Source: an uncultured Lactobacillus sp.
Lineage (GTDB): Bacteria > Bacillota > Bacilli > Lactobacillales > Lactobacillaceae
Assembly (NCBI GenBank): GCA_946409675.1
Contig: CAMJXI010000002.1
Coordinates: 1-28,686, forward strand
Direction of reading: 5' to 3'
Length of the DNA: 28,686 nucleotides
Part shown: positions 1 to 8,592 of the stretch, in pieces
Numbering within the stretch: position 1 is the stretch's first letter
Layout of the letters: every line of letters begins with the position of its first letter
The notes under the pieces: generated by a model
The model's input: the letters and a program-made list of their open reading frames with translations, nothing else
Database searches by the model: none
Told to the model about the DNA's origin: nothing
Program-made: the position numbers and the translations under genes

Positions 1-46
1 AGATTTCCATTGGTGACTGGAGTTCAGACGTGTGCTCTTCCGATCT
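1..46. other. Illumina library adapter left on the contig end
   Basis: Bases 13-46 match the standard Illumina TruSeq Read 2 adapter (34 bases, ending in CTCTTCCGATCT). Bases 1-4 (AGAT) fit the end of the P7 flow-cell oligo, and bases 5-12 (TTCCATTG) sit exactly where the 8-base i7 index belongs. This part is artificial and should be trimmed. The index is not assigned to a kit here. Confidence 0.97.
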
Positions 47-1113
47 CCCTTTACGTCTGGGTCGTGAATGATGGTGACCTTTCCGTCATCTATCTCTTCT
101 GGTTCATCTTGTAACTGGAAGATCCGGTCTGCCCCAGCCAGTGCTAGGACAATCGAATTAAGTTGTTGTGAGATTTGGGAAATCGGCATACTGAACGAAT
201 GACTGAGTTGAAGAAAGGCTGCGATTGAACCAATGGTTAGTGCAGAATTCCCACCGACAACCATCCAACCACCAATAATGGCGATCAAGATATAAAGTAA
301 GTTACCAACGTTACCCATAATTGGGAAGAGCATTGTTGAGAAGCCATTAGCAAGCGCTGAGTCTCCTCTTAAATCCTGGTTCATTACCTTGAACTGGCTC
401 TTAACTGCCTCTTCATGGGAGAAGACTTTGACGACCTTTAAGCCATTCAAAATCTCTTCGCCCATCCCGTTTACTTTACCAAGTTTTTGTTGTTGCTGTT
501 TGAAGAGCTTGCTACTCTTACCGGTTAAGACTTTGACCAAGCCAATGCTGAGTCCAAAGACTAAGAACGAAATGATTGTGAGTAACGGACTAATCAGGAG
601 CATCCCCATTACTACGAACAACAGGTTAAAGAACGAGTTCAGAAATTGCGGAATACTTTGGGAAATCATCTGCATCAACGTATCAACGTCGTTGGTGAAA
701 CGACTCATGACATCGCCATAGTCGTTAGAATCAAAGTAACTAATCGGCAGTTTTTCCATGTGGTCAAACATTTCGTCACGGATTTTCTTTTGTAGTCGCT
801 GCCCTAAAATGGCCATGGTTCTTGTGAAGATAAAGGTCGCAATTACCCCGGCGAGGTAGATGCCACCCATCACGACGATAGCCCCTAAAAGCGGTGCAAA
901 ATTAGGAACTTTTTCTTTCGTCATTGGCAGGATGTAATTATCAATTAATTTTTGTAAGAACAGCGAGCCCATTACAGTGCTGGCAGCAGAAATAATAATT
1001 GCGACCATTGCGCTCCAAAATGAGAACTTGTAGGTGTTGATGATGAACTTCAACAGGCGGACCAAGGTGACTGATTTTTTAGTTGTAGGTGCCTTTGTTT
1101 TTGCAATATCCAT
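47..1113 (-). CDS. Multidrug ABC exporter, second subunit (LmrD/BmrD-like), partial
   Basis: This gene is read from the ATG at 1113 and stays open to base 47, where the adapter begins, giving 355 residues. The visible part is the six-helix membrane domain of a type IV ABC exporter, including the coupling-helix region (IRDEMFDHMEKLP, YFDSNDYGDVMSRFTNDVD) and the linker towards the nucleotide-binding domain (ALAGADRIFQL). The whole ATPase domain is missing because the contig ends. The start lies 2 bases past the stop of the upstream exporter gene, so the two are co-transcribed and should form a heterodimer. By family knowledge this would be the partner with the catalytically complete ATP site, but that cannot be checked here. 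The family call is firm; the substrate is unknown. Confidence 0.9.
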
Positions 1114-1115
1114 AA

Positions 1116-2843
1116 CTACTCACCTACTTTCTCTGATTGGAATTGATTGATTGAACGATACAGATCATTCTTCACAATCAACTCATCGTGTGTTCCGATG
1201 TCTTGAATCGCACCTTGGTGCATGACGATTATTCTGTCAGCGTCTTTAATCGAGACAATTCTTTGGGAGATGATAATTTTGGTCGTGTTTTTCAGCTGAG
1301 TGCCCAAGGCCTCCCGGATTTCTCTTTCGGTGGCCGTGTCCACGGCTGAGGTCGAATCATCCAAAATCAAGATTTTTGGCTTCTTCAGAAGTGCCCGAGC
1401 AATGGTTAATCTCTGCTTTTGACCACCAGAGACGTTGTCACCACCCTGTTCAATCATCGTGTTATAGCCATCCGGAAAATCTTTGACGAAGTCATCTGCA
1501 TGAGCAACCTTTGCCGCTGCAATAACTTCCTCATCAGTTGCGTCGGCATTACCCCAACGTAAGTTATCAAAGATTGTGCCGGAGAATAAAACATTGTTTT
1601 GTAAGACCATGGCCACGTTATCACGCAGCGTCTTCAAGTCGTAAGATTTAACATTTCGACCGCCAACTTCAACGTTCCCTTTAGTCGTGTCATAAAGTCG
1701 CGGAATCAGTTGGACAAGCGTTGTCTTACTAGAACCCGTCTCCCCAAAAATCCCGATGACTTCACCAGTCTTGATGGTCAAGTTAATATCGCTTAGGGCA
1801 GGAATTTTACCTTTCTTATCATAATCGAAGGTAACGTGATCGAATTTAATTTCACCATCCCGAACTTCCATGATTGGCTTAGTCGGGTCTGATATTGTGG
1901 TCACTTCATTTAAAACTTCAGCAACACGATTACCACTTGCTTGAGAAATAGCAATTTGGGTAAAGATCATTGCTAACATATTCAAACAAAACAAGATGGA
2001 ATTTGAGTAGGCAAACATACTAACTAATTCACCAGGCTGCATTGAGCCACCGACAATTAATTTTGCCCCAAACCATGACAAAAGTAGAATTGAACCGTTC
2101 AGCATTAAGAGCATTGTAGGTGCGTTCAAGGCCATAATTTTTTGTGCTTTAGAGAACAAGCCAAAGATTCCAGAAGAGGCATCCTGAAATTTTTTATTCT
2201 CTTCATCTTCTTGGTTATAGGTTTTGACTTCACGAATCCCACGAACATTTTCCCGCACAACTCGATTTAAGACATCGTACTTCTTAAAGACTTGGCGAAA
2301 AATTGGGTAGGCGGCCTTGATAATTAAGGAACGGGTCAGGGCTAATAGTGGAACGACGACAACGAAGACCATTGCTAATTCTCCATTAACTTTGAAAGCC
2401 ATTATAATAGAAAAAATCAACATTAATGGTGCCCGAACGGCGATTCTAATCGCCATTTGGTAGGCCATTTGCAAGTTGGAAATATCCGTCGTCAGCCGAG
2501 TTACCAAACTGGAAGTCGAGAACTTATCGATATTCGCAAACGAAAAAGTCTGCATGTGGTCGAACAAGTCTTACCGCAAGTTGGCCGCAAAACCAGCACC
2601 GGCCTTCGAAGAAACCCAACTCGCTCCGGCTCCTAAAACGGTAGAGATAATTGTAATTAAAATTAAGAATGCCCCCAGCTTGAGAATATAATCCATATCC
2701 TTCTTCATAATGCCGTCATCAATGATATTGGCCATCAAAAACGGAATAAAAATTTCAACTAAGACTTCGGCCGCAACCAAAATCGGTGATAAAATCGACT
2801 CGAATTTATATTGCCGAATCGATTTTGCTAGTGTTTTAAGCAT
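1116..2843 (-). pseudogene. Multidrug ABC exporter, first subunit (LmrC/BmrC-like), broken by in-frame TAA
   Basis: Two reading frames, 2571-2843 (90 residues) and 1116-2567, are in the same phase and separated only by a TAA at 2571-2573. Joined, they give 575 residues, a normal length for this half-transporter. The N-terminal piece ends ...AANLR and the next ends join as DLFDHMQ, a conserved stretch, so this is a point nonsense change and not a frameshift. The ATPase domain has the signature VSGGQKQR, Walker B followed by D in place of the catalytic E (ILILDDSTSAVD) and a Q in the switch loop (SQRI), as expected for the degenerate-site partner. However, Walker A reads GETGSSKT, with S where G is nearly invariant. 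The only start candidate after the stop, a TTG at 2567, has no ribosome site. Unless stop readthrough occurs, the exporter is probably inactive. Confidence 0.85.
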
Positions 2844-2876
2844 TAGTTATTCCCCATTTCTAAACAGTTCCCCTTA

Positions 2877-2892
2877 TGGCAATTGCTTGCCA
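2877..2892. promoter_or_regulatory. Inverted repeat upstream of the ABC exporter genes
   Basis: TGGCAA and TTGCCA arms (6 bases each) are separated by TTGC, 34 bases in front of the exporter start at 2843. The position suits an operator for a local repressor, but no regulator gene sits next to it. No convincing -10/-35 pair was found here. Confidence 0.3.
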
Positions 2893-2899
2893 AGCGCAC

Positions 2900-2928
2900 A
2901 AAAAAATAGATAACCTCTGGTTACCTAT
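2900..2928 (-). terminator. Rho-independent terminator after the DUF1129 gene
   Basis: On the minus strand a 10-base stem (ATAGGTAACC with GGTTATCTAT, one G-U pair) with an AGA loop is followed by six to seven Ts. It separates the ychF/DUF1129 transcript from the exporter genes. Confidence 0.85.
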
Positions 2929-2984
2929 TATCTTAATACTTTTATGAATTTTCGTAACATTATTTGCCTAGAGTAACTAAACGC

Positions 2985-3743
2985 TTAACGTTTGTTCTTT
3001 TGTTGGCCTGATGTAAATGGTGAATCGATGATATGGTTGTGTGCACGGAAAATCTTCCGGTAAACAAAGGCAATCACAGCGATAGCTAAGACCACCCAAC
3101 CTGGGAAGACAGGGTTAGCAGCACGCATGAATGGCATTTCTGTCAAAGTAATCCATAAGAAAATGAAGATGACGATTCCAAAACCACCTAGCAGCATCTT
3201 CCACATTGCAGGACGATCTTCTTTTTTACGCAAAATCAAGTCGTTGTAGTAAGTCATCAAGGTACCAAACAAGATACCGACTGAAAGGATTGTCACAACA
3301 CCGATAGGTTGTTGTTCCTTACTGAAGAAGCTGACCAAACCAAACATACCAGCAAAGATTGCGAGGTAGAGCAATGAGTTATCTAACGCACGTTTCCAGA
3401 AAACAACGTCAGAAGATTTTTGCTTAGGGTTGATAATCTTGTTGATCTTATCTTGCGGAGTACCGTACAACTGTGAAGCAGGACGGCCTTTTCTTTGTTC
3501 GATAACCATTTCGGGCAAGAATTCGTTAACCTTAGTTCTTGCTTCTTCGTCACTCAAGCCGTTTTCCTTCAATAACTTTTCTAAACGGAAAAGATATTCA
3601 GAGTTACGGTTACTGAGCATTGACCGTAATTGAACGGTTGTAGCGTTTGTAATATCTTCAACTTGTTGTTCTTGCGTGCTCCGCTTATCAAGTTGTTCTT
3701 TTTGTTTTTGACTCACTTGTTGGTTCTTCTCTTTTGGATCCAA
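2985..3743 (-). CDS. DUF1129 family membrane protein
   Basis: The 252-residue product begins with a charged, Gln/Lys-rich soluble part (about residues 1-115) that contains a helical segment like the DUF1129 N-terminal domain (LEKLLKENGLSDEEA). Four predicted membrane helices follow at about 118-138, 146-166, 180-200 and 212-232, and the tail is basic. The start is TTG at 3743, preceded by GAGGTAGGA at a suitable distance; the next in-frame ATG would remove much of the conserved region. It lies 16 bases downstream of ychF and is probably co-transcribed. DUF1129 proteins commonly accompany ychF and parB in lactobacilli; their function is not known and none is assigned here. Confidence 0.8.
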   Translation of the reverse strand: MDPKEKNQQVSQKQKEQLDKRSTQEQQVEDITNATTVQLRSMLSNRNSEYLFRLEKLLKENGLSDEEARTKVNEFLPEMVIEQRKGRPASQLYGTPQDKINKIINPKQKSSDVVFWKRALDNSLLYLAIFAGMFGLVSFFSKEQQPIGVVTILSVGILFGTLMTYYNDLILRKKEDRPAMWKMLLGGFGIVIFIFLWITLTEMPFMRAANPVFPGWVVLAIAVIAFVYRKIFRAHNHIIDSPFTSGQQKNKR

Positions 3744-3759
3744 GTTTTCCTACCTCTTT

Positions 3760-4863
3760 CTAGACATTGAATCTAAATTCAATGATATCTCCGTCTTGGA
3801 CAACATAATCTTTACCTTCAAGGCGCAGACGTCCGGCTTCTTTAGCTTTTTGCATTGTTTCGTAACGATCCAAGTCACTATAGGAAATGACCTCGGCACG
3901 GATAAAGCCTCGTTCAAAATCAGAATGGATAATTCCGGCAACTTCCGGCGCCTTCATGCCAGCCTTAAACGTCCATGCGCGGGTTTCCTTGCCACCAGCC
4001 GTAAAGAAGGTTGCAAGTCCTAATAAATGATATGAAGCCTTGATTAAACGATCCAAACCAGATTCAGAAACACCTTCTGCTTCCAAAAACTCTTGTTTTT
4101 CTTCGTCATCAAGGGTGGCAATCTCTTCTTCAGTCTTAGCAGAAATTCCGAGGGCTTCAGCATCTTCTTTTTTCGCAAAGTCTTCCACAATCTTGAAGTA
4201 AGGATCACTTTCGGGATCCCCCATCGAATCTTCGGCGATATTAGCGACATAGATTATTGGTTTTGAAGTTAAGAGGAACAAGCCTTTAACAATCTTTTGT
4301 TCGTCTTCGTTAAATTCGATTGAGCGAACGTTGCCGCCTTCTTCAAGGACCGGTTTGATCTTTGCCAAAACGTTAAATTCAGCAACAGATTCCTTATCCT
4401 TGGTCGTGCGGGCAACTTTTTCAACCCGGTCGTAGCGCTTGTTGACGCTGTCGAGATCGGCCAAACTAAGTTCTAAGTTGATGGTTTCGATATCGTCTAG
4501 TGGATCAACTTTACCGGTTACCGTTGTAACGTTATCATCATCAAAAGCACGAACAACGTGGACAATGGCATCGACTTGGCGAATGTTCTCCAAGAACTTG
4601 TTACCAAGTCCTTCACCTTTGCTGGCACCCTTAACGAGTCCGGCAATATCCGTGAATTCAAAAGTAGTTTTGATAATTTTCTTAGCGGGGACAAGTTCAT
4701 CAATCCGTGCTAGACGATAATCTGGTACTTCCACCATCCCGACGTTTGGGTCGATGGTCGCGAAAGGATAATTGGCCATTTCTGCGCCTGCTTTTGTAAT
4801 AGCGTTAAATAGTGTTGATTTACCAACGTTAGGTAGTCCAACGATTCCTGCTGTAAGAGCCAT
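3760..4863 (-). CDS. ychF: Redox-regulated ATPase YchF (Obg-like)
   Basis: The product has 367 residues, the usual YchF length. Walker A is GLPNVGKS at residues 9-16, the G3 element is in DIAGLVKGASKGEGLG, and the G4 motif is NIAE, the NxxE type that gives this family ATP rather than GTP preference. A coiled-coil stretch lies in the middle and a TGS domain fills the last third (AWTFKAGMKAPEVAG, FERGFIRAEV). YchF binds ribosomes and affects stress responses and translation. The start at ATG 4863 is chosen because AAGGAG lies just upstream and the protein then begins MALTAGIVG; the frame stays open 17 codons further, but without conservation. It follows DUF951 closely, as is usual in Firmicutes. 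Confidence 0.96.
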   Translation of the reverse strand: MALTAGIVGLPNVGKSTLFNAITKAGAEMANYPFATIDPNVGMVEVPDYRLARIDELVPAKKIIKTTFEFTDIAGLVKGASKGEGLGNKFLENIRQVDAIVHVVRAFDDDNVTTVTGKVDPLDDIETINLELSLADLDSVNKRYDRVEKVARTTKDKESVAEFNVLAKIKPVLEEGGNVRSIEFNEDEQKIVKGLFLLTSKPIIYVANIAEDSMGDPESDPYFKIVEDFAKKEDAEALGISAKTEEEIATLDDEEKQEFLEAEGVSESGLDRLIKASYHLLGLATFFTAGGKETRAWTFKAGMKAPEVAGIIHSDFERGFIRAEVISYSDLDRYETMQKAKEAGRLRLEGKDYVVQDGDIIEFRFNV

Positions 4864-4873
4864 TTTTTTCTCC

Positions 4874-5122
4874 TTAAATTTGATTTGGTCGTTTAATTCT
4901 GTCGGCAGCGACATAGTGCTCGGAGCGTTTAGCTTCTTGGTCTGTTGCTGGGACTAAAACTTTTTTCATTTTTTTGGTGAACTCGGGACGGGGCATCATC
5001 ACTAAGTGTCCACAACCCATACACTTAATTTTGATATCGGCACCCAGCCGAATTACTTCCCAATCATTGACGCCACAAGCGTGTGGCTTCTTCATTAAAA
5101 CTGTATCACCTAAATTAAACAT
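4874..5122 (-). CDS. DUF951 domain protein
   Basis: This is a small 82-residue protein of the DUF951 family. Its hallmarks are the start MFNLGDTVLMKKPHACGVNDWEV split as MFNLGDTV and MKKPHACG, then GADIKIKCMGCGH and VMMPRPEF. The C-G and CxxCG cysteines could bind metal. Two ATGs are adjacent (5125 and 5122); the second is preferred because AGGTG lies 5 bases before it and because the family starts M-x-N-L-G-D. It sits between parB and ychF with gaps of about 10 bases, so it is in the same transcript. Its role is not known. Confidence 0.88.
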   Translation of the reverse strand: MFNLGDTVLMKKPHACGVNDWEVIRLGADIKIKCMGCGHLVMMPRPEFTKKMKKVLVPATDQEAKRSEHYVAADRIKRPNQI

Positions 5123-5129
5123 CATTCAC

Positions 5130-6005
5130 CTAATCTAATGAAATTGCTAAAATGTCGAGGATGCGGTTCAAATCATCGGTCGAAACGAAGTCGATGGACA
5201 ATTTACCTTTACCCTTGGTTGTTTCGGTAATGTTAACCTTGGTCCCAAATTTGTCGGCCAGCTTAGCTTCACTTGCACGAACAAAAGGTGACTTTTTGAT
5301 AATTGGCTTGGTAACTGTTTCGTTACCGGTCTCATTAATCTTAGCAACCAGCGTTTCGAGTTGACGCACAGTCAAGCCTTCTTTAATCGTCCGGCTAGCC
5401 AATGTATCGATATCTTCCTTCTTGCGTAAACCAAGCAAAGTTCTTGCTTGACCCATCGAGAGGTCGCCTGCTTGCAAGCTCTTCTTGGTCTTCATAGGCA
5501 AGCTGAGCAAACGCAAGTAGTTAGCGATGTAAGGACGACTCTTGCCGACGCGCTTAGAAACTTGATCTTGGGTAAGTCCCAGATTCTTTTGGAGCATTTC
5601 GTAAGCTTGGGCTTCTTCGAGCGGGGTTAAATCTTCACGTTGCAAGTTTTCGATGACGGCAATTTCCATCATGGTTGATTCTTCCATCTCACGCACGATT
5701 GCGGGGATAGTTTCTTTCTTAGCGAGCTTACTTGCGCGGTAACGACGTTCACCGGCGATAATTTCGTAACCATTGATACTTGCGCGGACGATGATTGGTT
5801 GGAACACACCGTTTTCGCGAATTGATTCAGCCAGTTCCTTCAAGGAATCAGCGTCGAAAGTTTTTCTTGGTTGGTAGGGATTGGGGCGAACTTTATCGAG
5901 ATCAAGTTCCTCGACTTGTTCAATATCATTTACATTGTTAATGTCCGCAAATAAAGCATCAATTCCTCGACCAAGACCTGTATTTTTTGCTTTTTTATTA
6001 GTCAT
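5130..6005 (-). CDS. parB: Chromosome partitioning protein ParB (Spo0J)
   Basis: The 291-residue protein has the order expected of ParB. A short basic N-terminus (GLGRGIDALF) is followed by NPYQPRKTF and the CTP-binding box GERRYR at 85-90, then ENLQREDLTPLEEA, a KorB-type helix-turn-helix (TQDQVSKRVGKS...YIANYLRLL), and a C-terminal dimer domain. ParB binds parS sites near the origin, slides as a CTP-dependent clamp, and loads SMC. The start ATG at 6005 overlaps the end of parA by 8 bases, so the two are translationally linked. NPYQPR separates it from the Noc paralogue (NRFQPR) encoded upstream. Confidence 0.96.
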   Translation of the reverse strand: MTNKKAKNTGLGRGIDALFADINNVNDIEQVEELDLDKVRPNPYQPRKTFDADSLKELAESIRENGVFQPIIVRASINGYEIIAGERRYRASKLAKKETIPAIVREMEESTMMEIAVIENLQREDLTPLEEAQAYEMLQKNLGLTQDQVSKRVGKSRPYIANYLRLLSLPMKTKKSLQAGDLSMGQARTLLGLRKKEDIDTLASRTIKEGLTVRQLETLVAKINETGNETVTKPIIKKSPFVRASEAKLADKFGTKVNITETTKGKGKLSIDFVSTDDLNRILDILAISLD

Positions 6006-6762
6006 TTGCTTTTAAAACCTCACTTGCTAATTCTTGATAGACAATAGCTCCACGGGATTTTGGATCGTATTGAATAATAGTTTTACCATAACTTGGTGCT
6101 TCGGCGAGTTTAGTAATTCGCGGAATAATTGTTTTGTAAACTTTTTCTCCAAAATATGTTTGGACTTCCTTAACTACCTCGGCACCTAAATTTGTTCGTG
6201 CATCGAGCATCGTGAGTAAGACACCCTCGATACCCAAATCTTTATTAAAATGTTTTTGGACTAAGCGAATGGAATTCAATAATTGGCTCAAGCCTTCCAA
6301 GGCGTAGAACTCACTTTGGACCGGAATCAAAATTGAATCGCTGGCGGTGAAAGCGTTGATTGAGAGTTGGCCTAAACTAGGGGGACAATCAATCAAAATA
6401 TAATCGTACTTGTCTTCGATAGTCGAAACGGCTTCCTTCAACCTGGTCTCACGCGCCATCAGAGAAGTTAATTCCATCTCAGCACCGGCAAGTTGAATAG
6501 TTGCTGGCACGATATCGAGGTTAGCCATCGTGGTACTATGGACGGTTTCCGCGATTGGCGTCTCATCAATCAAAACATTATAAACATCTTTATCGACTTC
6601 CGACTTCGCGATTCCAAGTCCACTTGTCGCGTTGCCTTGCGGATCCGTGTCAATCACCAACACCCGTTGGCCGGCATCTGCCAGACTGGCGCCTAGGTTG
6701 ATTGTCGTTGTTGTTTTACCAACACCGCCTTTTTGGTTTGCCACCGAAATTATATGTACCAT
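5998..6762 (-). CDS. parA: Chromosome partitioning ATPase ParA (Soj)
   Basis: The deviant Walker A motif KGGVGKTT has its essential lysine at residue 16 when the ATG at 6762 is used, the same number as in B. subtilis Soj, and the length of 254 residues also fits. Further motifs are DTDPQGNATSG and YDYILIDCPPSLG (Walker B). ParA forms ATP-dependent dimers on DNA and works with ParB in origin segregation and control of DnaA. An upstream in-frame ATG at 6783 would add seven residues and overlap noc by 8 bases; both starts have weak ribosome sites, so the exact start is not settled. It stands between noc and parB. Confidence 0.95.
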   Translation of the reverse strand: MVHIISVANQKGGVGKTTTTINLGASLADAGQRVLVIDTDPQGNATSGLGIAKSEVDKDVYNVLIDETPIAETVHSTTMANLDIVPATIQLAGAEMELTSLMARETRLKEAVSTIEDKYDYILIDCPPSLGQLSINAFTASDSILIPVQSEFYALEGLSQLLNSIRLVQKHFNKDLGIEGVLLTMLDARTNLGAEVVKEVQTYFGEKVYKTIIPRITKLAEAPSYGKTIIQYDPKSRGAIVYQELASEVLKAND

Positions 6763-6775
6763 CTGTTTAACCCCA

Positions 6776-7609
6776 TTAGTCATTTAACAACTCAATTGTA
6801 ATTTGATAACTGCCTTGCTCATTCACTTCGTTATATTTAACTCTAACCCCAGTATCTTGCACCATTTGAATGGTCTTTTTAATAGTATTGATTGGAACCT
6901 TGAAGTCTCTACCGGTGCGTCCCCGAACGTTACGGCGTTTTCGTGGCTTAGCAACCTTCTTCACTGGTCCTTCGAGCATTTCTTCGACCAGGTTCTCAGT
7001 CTCTTTGACGTTTAGCTTTTCGGCCAAAATCATTTCGACAGCTTTATTTTGTTGTTCGGCATCTAGTTTCAAAAGCGCGCGGCCGTGGCGTTGTGTGATT
7101 TGACCTGAAACCAAGTAGTATTGCACGTTGTTATCAAGCTTCAACAAACGAATTTTGTTAGCAACATAACTCTGCGTTTTCCCGACGCTTTCGGCTAACT
7201 TGGTTTGCGTCATCTCGTTCATCTTCATTAAATCGATGTAGGCTTTGGCTTCATCGATTGGATTCAAGTTCTCGCGTTGCAAGTTCTCAATCAAAGCAAG
7301 CGAAGCGGAACGTTGGTCGTCCATGGTTTCGATAATAGCAGGAATAGATTCCCAGCCGAGTTTTTGAACAGCTTTGAAACGACGTTCGCCGGCGATGATT
7401 TCGAACTTGTCTTCGTCAAAGCGACGGACAACGATTGGTTGCAACAAGCCGTGGTCAGCGATGGTTTGGGCGAGTTCGTCAATAGCATCATCGGTAAAGA
7501 CGTGGCGTGGTTGGAAGCGATTAGGAGTGATTTTAGTCAACTCGACATCGGTAATTCGCCGATCCTCAGGTGTTTCATTTTTATTTTTCTTACCAAAAAA
7601 GAGAGCCAT
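6776..7609 (-). CDS. noc: Nucleoid occlusion protein Noc (ParB family)
   Basis: This 277-residue ParB paralogue has NRFQPRHVF, a GERRFK box at 74-79 and a helix-turn-helix at about 133-152 (TQTKLAESVGKTQSYVA). A basic linker (KPRKRRNVRGRTGRD) precedes a C-terminal dimer domain. The N-terminus MALFFGKKNK is short, aromatic and basic, which resembles the membrane-targeting amphipathic helix of Noc. Noc binds its own sites, attaches the nucleoid to the membrane and keeps the division septum off DNA. The start at 7609 follows GGAGG. It is located between rsmG and parA, the standard Firmicutes position for noc. Confidence 0.94.
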   Translation of the reverse strand: MALFFGKKNKNETPEDRRITDVELTKITPNRFQPRHVFTDDAIDELAQTIADHGLLQPIVVRRFDEDKFEIIAGERRFKAVQKLGWESIPAIIETMDDQRSASLALIENLQRENLNPIDEAKAYIDLMKMNEMTQTKLAESVGKTQSYVANKIRLLKLDNNVQYYLVSGQITQRHGRALLKLDAEQQNKAVEMILAEKLNVKETENLVEEMLEGPVKKVAKPRKRRNVRGRTGRDFKVPINTIKKTIQMVQDTGVRVKYNEVNEQGSYQITIELLND

Positions 7610-7624
7610 TAGATTTCCTCCAAC

Positions 7625-8344
7625 TTATAACGGTTTCCGGCTAGGAACACCGGCTTTTCGTGGGTATTTCTTTTGTGTTTTTTCAACTTTTTCAATTAAG
7701 GTTAGCATGCGTACTTCGTCGGTTTCGGGCAAGATAATTTCTTGGTTCGAGATTAATTTACCACCGAGTTTTTTGATTGCAGGTTTAGCCTTCTTGAGTT
7801 CTTCCTTACCTTTAGGACCTTTGAGGGCGACAAACATGCCACCAACTTTGGCGAAAGGAAGGCAATATTCACCCAAGACGTTTAAGGAAGCCACTGCGCG
7901 AGCAGTGACAAGATCAAACTGTTCCCGTAATTCAGGATTTTGACCGGCATCTTCGGCACGGGCGTGAACTAGGTGCACACCGGTGAGTCCGAGATCTTCG
8001 ACTAACTGTTCCAAGAATTTGATGCGTTTATTAAGAGAATCGACGATAGTAACCTCTAAATCGGGACGCAAAATTTTCATAGGAAGTGAGGGAAAACCGG
8101 CACCGGCACCAATATCGATTAAACTGCTATTTTTGATGAAAACCTCAGGCAAGCTTAAAAGAGGTGAAACTGAATCATAGAAATGTTTCAGATACACATC
8201 CCCTTCTTCAGTGATAGCGGTGAGGTTGACGTGTTCGTTTGTTTCAACTAATTTTTCAAAATAGATTTTAAATTGGTTTGCTTGCTCTAAAGAAACATCT
8301 AAATCGTGTTCTTTGAGCAAATTAATAAATTCTGTCGGTTTCAT
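7625..8344 (-). CDS. rsmG: 16S rRNA (guanine527-N7)-methyltransferase RsmG (GidB)
   Basis: The 239-residue product has the SAM-binding loop [12 protein letters not shown] at about 77-88, then [15 protein letters not shown] and ARAED, and a further ARAVASL, all typical of RsmG. It methylates N7 of G527 in 16S rRNA; loss gives low-level streptomycin resistance. The ATG at 8344 is chosen over an open frame up to 8371 because AGGAGG lies 3 bases upstream of it and the protein then starts [10 protein letters not shown]. It is the first gene of the minus-strand block and its promoter faces that of the cvpA-like gene. Confidence 0.95.
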   Translation of the reverse strand: MKPTEFINLLKEHDLDVSLEQANQFKIYFEKLVETNEHVNLTAITEEGDVYLKHFYDSVSPLLSLPEVFIKNSSLIDIGAGAGFPSLPMKILRPDLEVTIVDSLNKRIKFLEQLVEDLGLTGVHLVHARAEDAGQNPELREQFDLVTARAVASLNVLGEYCLPFAKVGGMFVALKGPKGKEELKKAKPAIKKLGGKLISNQEIILPETDEVRMLTLIEKVEKTQKKYPRKAGVPSRKPL

Positions 8345-8352
8345 AATCCTCC

Positions 8353-8372
8353 TGTGAAACTCTTGTTTCACA
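8353..8372. promoter_or_regulatory. Perfect dyad made of everted parS half-sites before rsmG
   Basis: TGTGAAAC and GTTTCACA are separated by 4 bases. The arms equal the two halves of parS (TGTTTCAC-GTGAAACA) in reversed order. In the minus-strand mRNA the hairpin ends directly at the AGGAGG of rsmG. It may act as a protein site, a 5' mRNA stem, or both. Confidence 0.6.
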
Positions 8373-8380
8373 CAACTAAT

Positions 8381-8409
8381 AATTTACCTCAAATTGGCAC
8401 TTTGGGCAA
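8381..8409 (-). promoter_or_regulatory. Probable sigma-A promoter of rsmG-noc-parAB
   Basis: On the minus strand TTGCCC, a 17-base spacer and TAAATT form a moderate match (4 of 6 in each box). The predicted transcript would begin near 8374, at the edge of the dyad described at 8353-8372. Confidence 0.5.
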
Positions 8410-8431
8410 TGTATTTCCACGAGATTCTTAG

Positions 8432-8498
8432 AAATACCGCATTATTAATTATCGGTTATTTACGGGCTTAGGTCAAAGACATTTCGGTATTTCCGAAA
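8432..8498. promoter_or_regulatory. Repeated CGGTATTT motif in the divergent region
   Basis: AAATACCG lies at 8432-8439 and its complement CGGTATTT at 8485-8492; a variant CGGTTATTT lies at 8453-8461. Together they form dyads, one of them TTTCGG-TATTT-CCGAAA at 8482-8498, between rsmG and the cvpA-like gene. An operator cluster is possible. Confidence 0.3.
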
Positions 8499-8567
8499 CT
8501 ATCCTCATTTTCATTTAAGTATTCGATAAAACGACCGGCTTTTCCGCTCAAAATTAGCCAAATCTTG

Positions 8568-8585
8568 TATAATTACGCCAAGGAG
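8568..8585 (+). promoter_or_regulatory. -10 box and ribosome site of the cvpA-like gene
   Basis: A perfect TATAAT lies at 8568-8573 and AAGGAG lies a few bases before the ATG at 8593. No good -35 box is seen at the right distance. The 5' leader would be very short. Confidence 0.5.
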
Positions 8586-8592
8586 AATTTTT

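Noticed and set aside
1116-2567. Independent shorter exporter starting at TTG 2567
   Set aside because: No ribosome site, and it would lack the first two membrane helices that are encoded in phase just upstream.
2476-2691. 71-codon plus-strand frame over the exporter stop
   Set aside because: Antisense shadow of the ABC exporter; the minus strand shows family motifs on both sides of the TAA.
7374-7943. 189-codon plus-strand frame
   Set aside because: It lies antisense to noc and rsmG, both of which have full motifs and good starts.
5130-8372. Canonical parS site in the noc-parAB block
   Set aside because: Read by eye, no TGTTTCACGTGAAACA or one-mismatch copy was found; only everted half-sites at 8353-8372.
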